Below, in pieces: positions 13,571 through 15,924 of a DNA stretch of 15,924 nt. The notes below the pieces were generated by a model, which saw only the letters and a program-made list of their open reading frames with translations, made no database searches and was not told the origin of the DNA. This stretch comes from Baffinella frigidus. Its lineage: Eukaryota > Cryptophyceae > Cryptomonadales > Baffinellaceae. Location of the stretch: NCBI GenBank assembly GCA_026770585.1, contig MU646777.1, positions 29,933 to 45,856 of the forward strand, in the 5' to 3' direction. Every line of letters begins with the position of its first letter. Within the stretch, counting starts at the first letter, position 1. Made by a program: the position numbers and the translations under genes.

Positions 13571-13618
13571 AAGCTGGCGCAGGCGCCGCCCGAGAGCCGC
13601 CCGCGTATCTGCCGCCAG
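13571..13618 (+). pseudogene. TTLKLAQAPPES exon module, copy 7
   Basis: AAGCTGGCGCAGGCGCC continues GCCCGAGAGCCGCC and then CGCGTATCTGCCGCCAG|GTCCG. The exon end and donor fall inside the arm of the large palindrome, and a complementary copy lies at 14258-14276. Confidence 0.4.
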
Positions 13619-14276
13619 GTCCGCCCCTATAGACTTTCTAAGCCCCAAGCCCTAAACCTATAAACGTTTGGGCCTCGTCCCGCCTCGCCGCGGGAGGAGG
13701 ACCTCCGTAGGGACAAGTACCCGTAACTGAAGGGGCGAGGACGAGAAGGGCGTTGTCAGAGGATACGACCTCCGTAGGGACAACTTGTCCCTACGGACGA
13801 GGCCCAAGCGTTTATAGGTTCAGGGCTTGGGGTTTAGAAAGCCTAAAGAGACTGGACCACCGGAAACGTGACCGAGAAGGGCCCGTGTTTAGTCAACTTT
13901 ACTACCAGGAATCATGGGCCGTTCTGGCGTCAGAACGGTCCATGATCCTGATAACGGACCGTGATCAGTCAACTTCAATGAATTGCAGACCTACATTCGG
14001 GTCGTTTTGTTTGCACCACGATAAATTTGGTCCAAAAGTTGACTTAGTGGCACAAAAGTTGACCAAATTAGGACCAAATTTATCAAAACGACCCGAATGT
14101 AGGTCTGCAATTCATTGAAGTTGACTGATCACGGTCCGTTATCAGGAATCATGGACCGTTCTGACGCCAGAACGGCCCATGATTCCTGGTAGTAAAGTTG
14201 ACTAAACACGGGCCCTTCTCGGTCACGTTTCCGGTGGTCCAGTCTCCTAAAGGGGCGGACCTGGCGGCAGATACGC
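13603..14276. mobile_element. Giant foldback with about 190-bp arms
   Basis: 13847-14246 is a near-perfect palindrome of about 400 bp centred near 14048. It reads actggaccaccggaaacgtg outward to inward, then agtcaactttactaccagg, aatgaattgcagacctacat and ataaatttggtcc, with all complements in reverse order. The outer arms 13603-13629 and 14248-14276 (gcgtatctgccgccaggtcc, gcccct) extend it. Each main arm also contains its own hairpin (atcatgggccgttctggcg paired with cagaacggtccatgat). No coding sequence is recognised. Confidence 0.95.
13630..13845. mobile_element. Second foldback nested in the left arm of the large palindrome
   Basis: The left arm tagactttctaagccccaag continues ccctaaacctataaacg and gggcctcgtcc. 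The right arm is its complement (ggacgaggcccaagcg, tttataggttcagggcttgg). Removing it leaves gcccctaaagagactgg, the partner of gcccctttaggagactgg in the opposite arm, so it is younger than its host. Flanking TA on both sides is compatible with a TA target site. The centre holds gtagggacaacttgtcccta. Confidence 0.92.
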
Positions 14277-14282
14277 AGGCCC

Positions 14283-14660
14283 ATAACGAGGCGAGTTAGA
14301 GGATATCCTCTGACAACGCCCTCCTCGTCCTCTCCCGCCTCGGAGGACCTCCCGAGGGAGGATGACGGGGGTTGGCAGAGGATATCGAGGCGAGTTACGG
14401 ATGGTTGTCCCTACGGTGTCGACCGGTACGACTGAAGCTTCATGTTCTGCGTTCGCGTTCGCAGCGGCGGCAGCAAGGCCCCGTTATCAGAGGATGCCAC
14501 CGCAGCAAGGCGAGCGGCGGGAGCCCTTTACACGTATTGGGGATACCCACAGCAACGACCAACCCACGGGAGGACGGCAGGCCCGGGAAACCGCACCACC
14601 TAGGTGGGGACCAGGGCCGTCTTACACGGTTCTGCGTCAGAAATCATGTTCATAGGATAA
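14283..14660 (+). repeat. Region of diverged DEE-module relatives, no intact gene
   Basis: agaggatatcctct (palindrome, about 14298-14311), tcctctgacaacgccctcct and a downstream copy of the 88-bp repeat (14383-14464). After ttcgcag at 14464 the sequence reads GGSKAPLSEDATAARRAA, resembling the GGSSSKASGGKAAARA start of the exon at 15143. Frames remain open but no domain is seen. Confidence 0.5.
14383..14464 (+). repeat. 88-bp repeat with a possible 39-nt intron; second copy 14895-14981
   Basis: Both copies run gaggcgagttac, gtgtcgaccggta, gactgaagcttcatgttctg and cgttcgcgttcgcag with few changes. Between CCG|GTA(A/C)GACTG and TTCGCAG are exactly 39 nt in both copies, which could be a very short intron or just a duplicated acceptor. 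Confidence 0.75.
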
Positions 14661-14806
14661 CGTCCTGGAAATGGGTTTGTTAGGCCTACGGTATTGCCTA
14701 GGATCTCCTACCGTAGGCCGAGGGATCCTAGGACCAAAAAGTCCCGGCCTACGGTAGGAGGTCCTAGGCAATGCCGTAGGCCTAACTGCCCCAGTTTCAG
14801 GCTGTT
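14658..14806. mobile_element. Foldback family F, copy 2
   Basis: Same arms as 6323-6472 (taggcctacgg, attgcctagga, ctcctaccgtaggccg) with the loop in the opposite sense (ggatcctaggaccaaaaag here versus ctttttggtcctaggatcc there). Length 149 bp. The outermost bases are more diverged than in copy 1. Confidence 0.92.
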
Positions 14807-15142
14807 GCCCTATTAATGTTTTCTCTCCAGCAACTCCCTACACGGTTCCGGCCTCCCGCGGAAGAGCGGGCGCAGGACGAGGAGGCCGTTGTCAGAGGAT
14901 GACGAGGCGAGTTACAGGTAGTTGTCCGTTCGGTGTCGACCGGTAAGACTGAAGCTTCATGTTCTGCGTTCGCGTTCGCAGCAAGGCCGCAAGGCCCCGT
15001 TATCAGAGGATACCGACGCGAGTTACGGGTAGTTATCCCTACGGTGATGAGTAGTACTGACGTGACGTGTGTTCTGCTTTCAGACGAGGAGGAGGGTCCC
15101 AATCCTCCAAACTCTAAACCCTACATCCTCAACTTTTCGCAG

Positions 15143-15251
15143 CGGTGGCAGCAGCAGCAAGGCGAGCGGCGGGAAGGCGGCTGCGCGGGCCGAGGATGAG
15201 GAGGCCGCGTGCGCCGCGTGCGGCCTCGAGTTCTCGCGCCAGCGCGAGCTG
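15143..15251 (+). CDS. C2H2 half-finger exon, copy 1 (most complete)
   Basis: The acceptor is aacttttcgcag and the donor GAGCTG|GTATCC. The 109-nt exon reads GGSSSKASGGKAAARAEDEE then AACAACGLEFSRQREL. The tail fits C-x2-C-x3-F-x5-L, the first half of a classical C2H2 zinc finger. The His pair would have to come from the next exon, as the segment ends right after the conserved Leu. The acidic stretch plus such a finger occurs for example near the C-terminus of DNAJC21-type proteins, but many families share it, so no gene name is given. Confidence 0.55.
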
Positions 15252-15389
15252 GTATCCGTCCCATGTTTGTACCGGCGTGTCCATGTTTGTACTGGCACGT
15301 CCCATGTCACGTCCATTGTTTGCACCGGCGTGTCCCATGTCGTGTCCGTATTTGTACCGGCATGTCCCGGGTTTCTGGTGTTTGTTGAG
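15252..15389 (+). repeat. Intronic minisatellite tgtttgtaccggcgtgtccc
   Basis: Units of about 25-35 bp (tgtttgtaccggcgtgtcc, catgtcgtgtcc) repeat here and again in 15500-15600 and 15776-15825. They separate the zinc-finger exon copies, indicating that exon and intron were duplicated together. Confidence 0.9.
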
Positions 15390-15459
15390 CCCGACGGAGG
15401 AGGACGAGGAGGCCGCGTGCGCCGCGTGCAGCCTCGAGTTCTCGTGTCAGCGCGAACTG
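15390..15459 (+). CDS. C2H2 half-finger exon, copy 2
   Basis: After tttgttgag the frame reads PTEEDEEAACAACSLEFSCQ then REL with donor GAACTG|GTATCC. Both Cys, the Phe and the Leu are kept. Gly to Ser and Arg to Cys are the changes from copy 1. Confidence 0.48.
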
Positions 15460-15615
15460 GTATCCGTCCCCGCGTGCTTTACAAACACCAGAAACACCGT
15501 GTCGTGTCCAGTATTTGTACCGGTGTGTCTTGTGTCGTGTCCATGTTTGTACCGGGAAGTCCCGTGGCGTGTCCATATTTGACCGGCGTTCCCCGGGTTT
15601 CTGGCGTGTGTAAAG

Positions 15616-15691
15616 CGAGGAGGTGCGGGCGGAGGACGAGGAGGCCGCGTGCGCCGCGTGCGGCCTCGAGTTCTCGCGCCAGCGCGAGCTG
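15616..15691 (+). CDS. C2H2 half-finger exon, copy 3
   Basis: After gtgtaaag the frame reads EEVRAEDEEAACAACGLEF then SRQREL with donor GAGCTG|GTACCC. The finger part is identical to copy 1 at protein level. An in-phase alternative acceptor (gcgag) would start at 15620. Confidence 0.48.
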
Positions 15692-15696
15692 GTACC

Positions 15697-15748
15697 CTGC
15701 TCTCTCTCTCCCTCCCTCTCTCTCCCTCCCTCTCTCTCCCTCTCCGCG
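15697..15748 (+). repeat. CT/CCCT microsatellite in the third intron
   Basis: tctctctctccctccctctc repeated, immediately after donor 3. Gives spurious Arg/Glu-rich frames on the minus strand. Confidence 0.95.
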
Positions 15749-15837
15749 TGCTTTACAAACATTAGAAACCCCGTGGCGTGTCCATGTTTGTACCGACACG
15801 TCCCGTGTCTTGTCCATATTTGCGCTTGATTGTAAAG

Positions 15838-15904
15838 CGCGGAGGCGTGGGAGGAGGACGAGGAGGCCGCGTGCGCACTGGCGTTCTTGCGCTAGCGCGA
15901 GATG
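15838..15904 (+). pseudogene. C2H2 half-finger exon, copy 4 (broken)
   Basis: After tgtaaag the frame reads AEAWEEDEEAACALAFLR, stop, REM. The stretch between the first Cys and the Phe is shortened, so the second Cys is gone. CAG has become TAG, and the donor is ATG|GTCCTG. The copy cannot encode a finger half. Confidence 0.6.
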
Positions 15905-15924
15905 GTCCTGCCCCCGCCCCCCCC

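Noticed and set aside
15307-15817. Minus-strand frames with Arg/Glu runs and repeated QTWTRH
   Set aside because: Produced by the intronic minisatellite and the CT microsatellite. The exon copies on the plus strand account for the conserved parts.
1-15924. tRNA or rRNA genes, transposase or reverse transcriptase coding regions
   Set aside because: None of the frames shows catalytic motifs of such enzymes, and I saw no cloverleaf or conserved rRNA segments. A covariance-model or profile search could still find something subtle.

Overview
The window looks like gene-poor, repeat-dense nuclear DNA from a eukaryotic microbe. I find no complete conventional gene, no rRNA, tRNA or CRISPR array, and no transposase or reverse transcriptase. 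Three signs point to a eukaryote: short open segments bounded by AG and GT splice-like signals, long blocks of heptamers related to the TTTAGGG-type telomere repeat (CCCTAAA, CCCTGAA, CCATAAA), and a very high density of small inverted-repeat (foldback or MITE-like) elements. TTTAGGG-type repeats fit green algae and plants, and also some dinoflagellates and other algae. A repeat-rich green alga such as a prasinophyte is my best guess, with low confidence.

Layout. 1-2100: short direct repeats and C-rich duplications. 2100-5820: a dense field of foldbacks, including two families with both copies present in opposite orientation (2527-2690 with 4854-5017, and 5291-5444 with 5546-5693). They lie among copies of a small exon-like module (GEDFSLR..YDNPDVLPP) and a repeating cassette of roughly 370 bp. 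5900-7310: heptamer repeats and four copies of an exon-like module ending GITEVSKFR. 7436-8576: a 105-bp tandem hairpin array and a long CT/CA/CG simple-sequence tract. 8640-10690: about ten copies of a Lys/Ala-rich exon module in telomere-like filler. 10830-11620: two more foldbacks. 11690-13620: seven copies of an exon module beginning TTLKLAQAPPES, three of them within a 299-bp tandem repeat. 13603-14276: a giant nested palindrome. 14380-15924: copies of an exon encoding the Cys half of a C2H2 zinc finger, with minisatellite filler.

The unifying pattern is several separate short exon-like modules, each tandemly multiplied with its splice-site neighbourhood. Copies show graded decay (stops, frameshifts, lost donors), and two are split by foldback elements. 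Either the window holds highly fragmented genes with duplicated exons, or it is a graveyard of duplicated exons. Sequence alone cannot decide, so exon calls carry modest confidence while the repeat and palindrome calls are directly visible.
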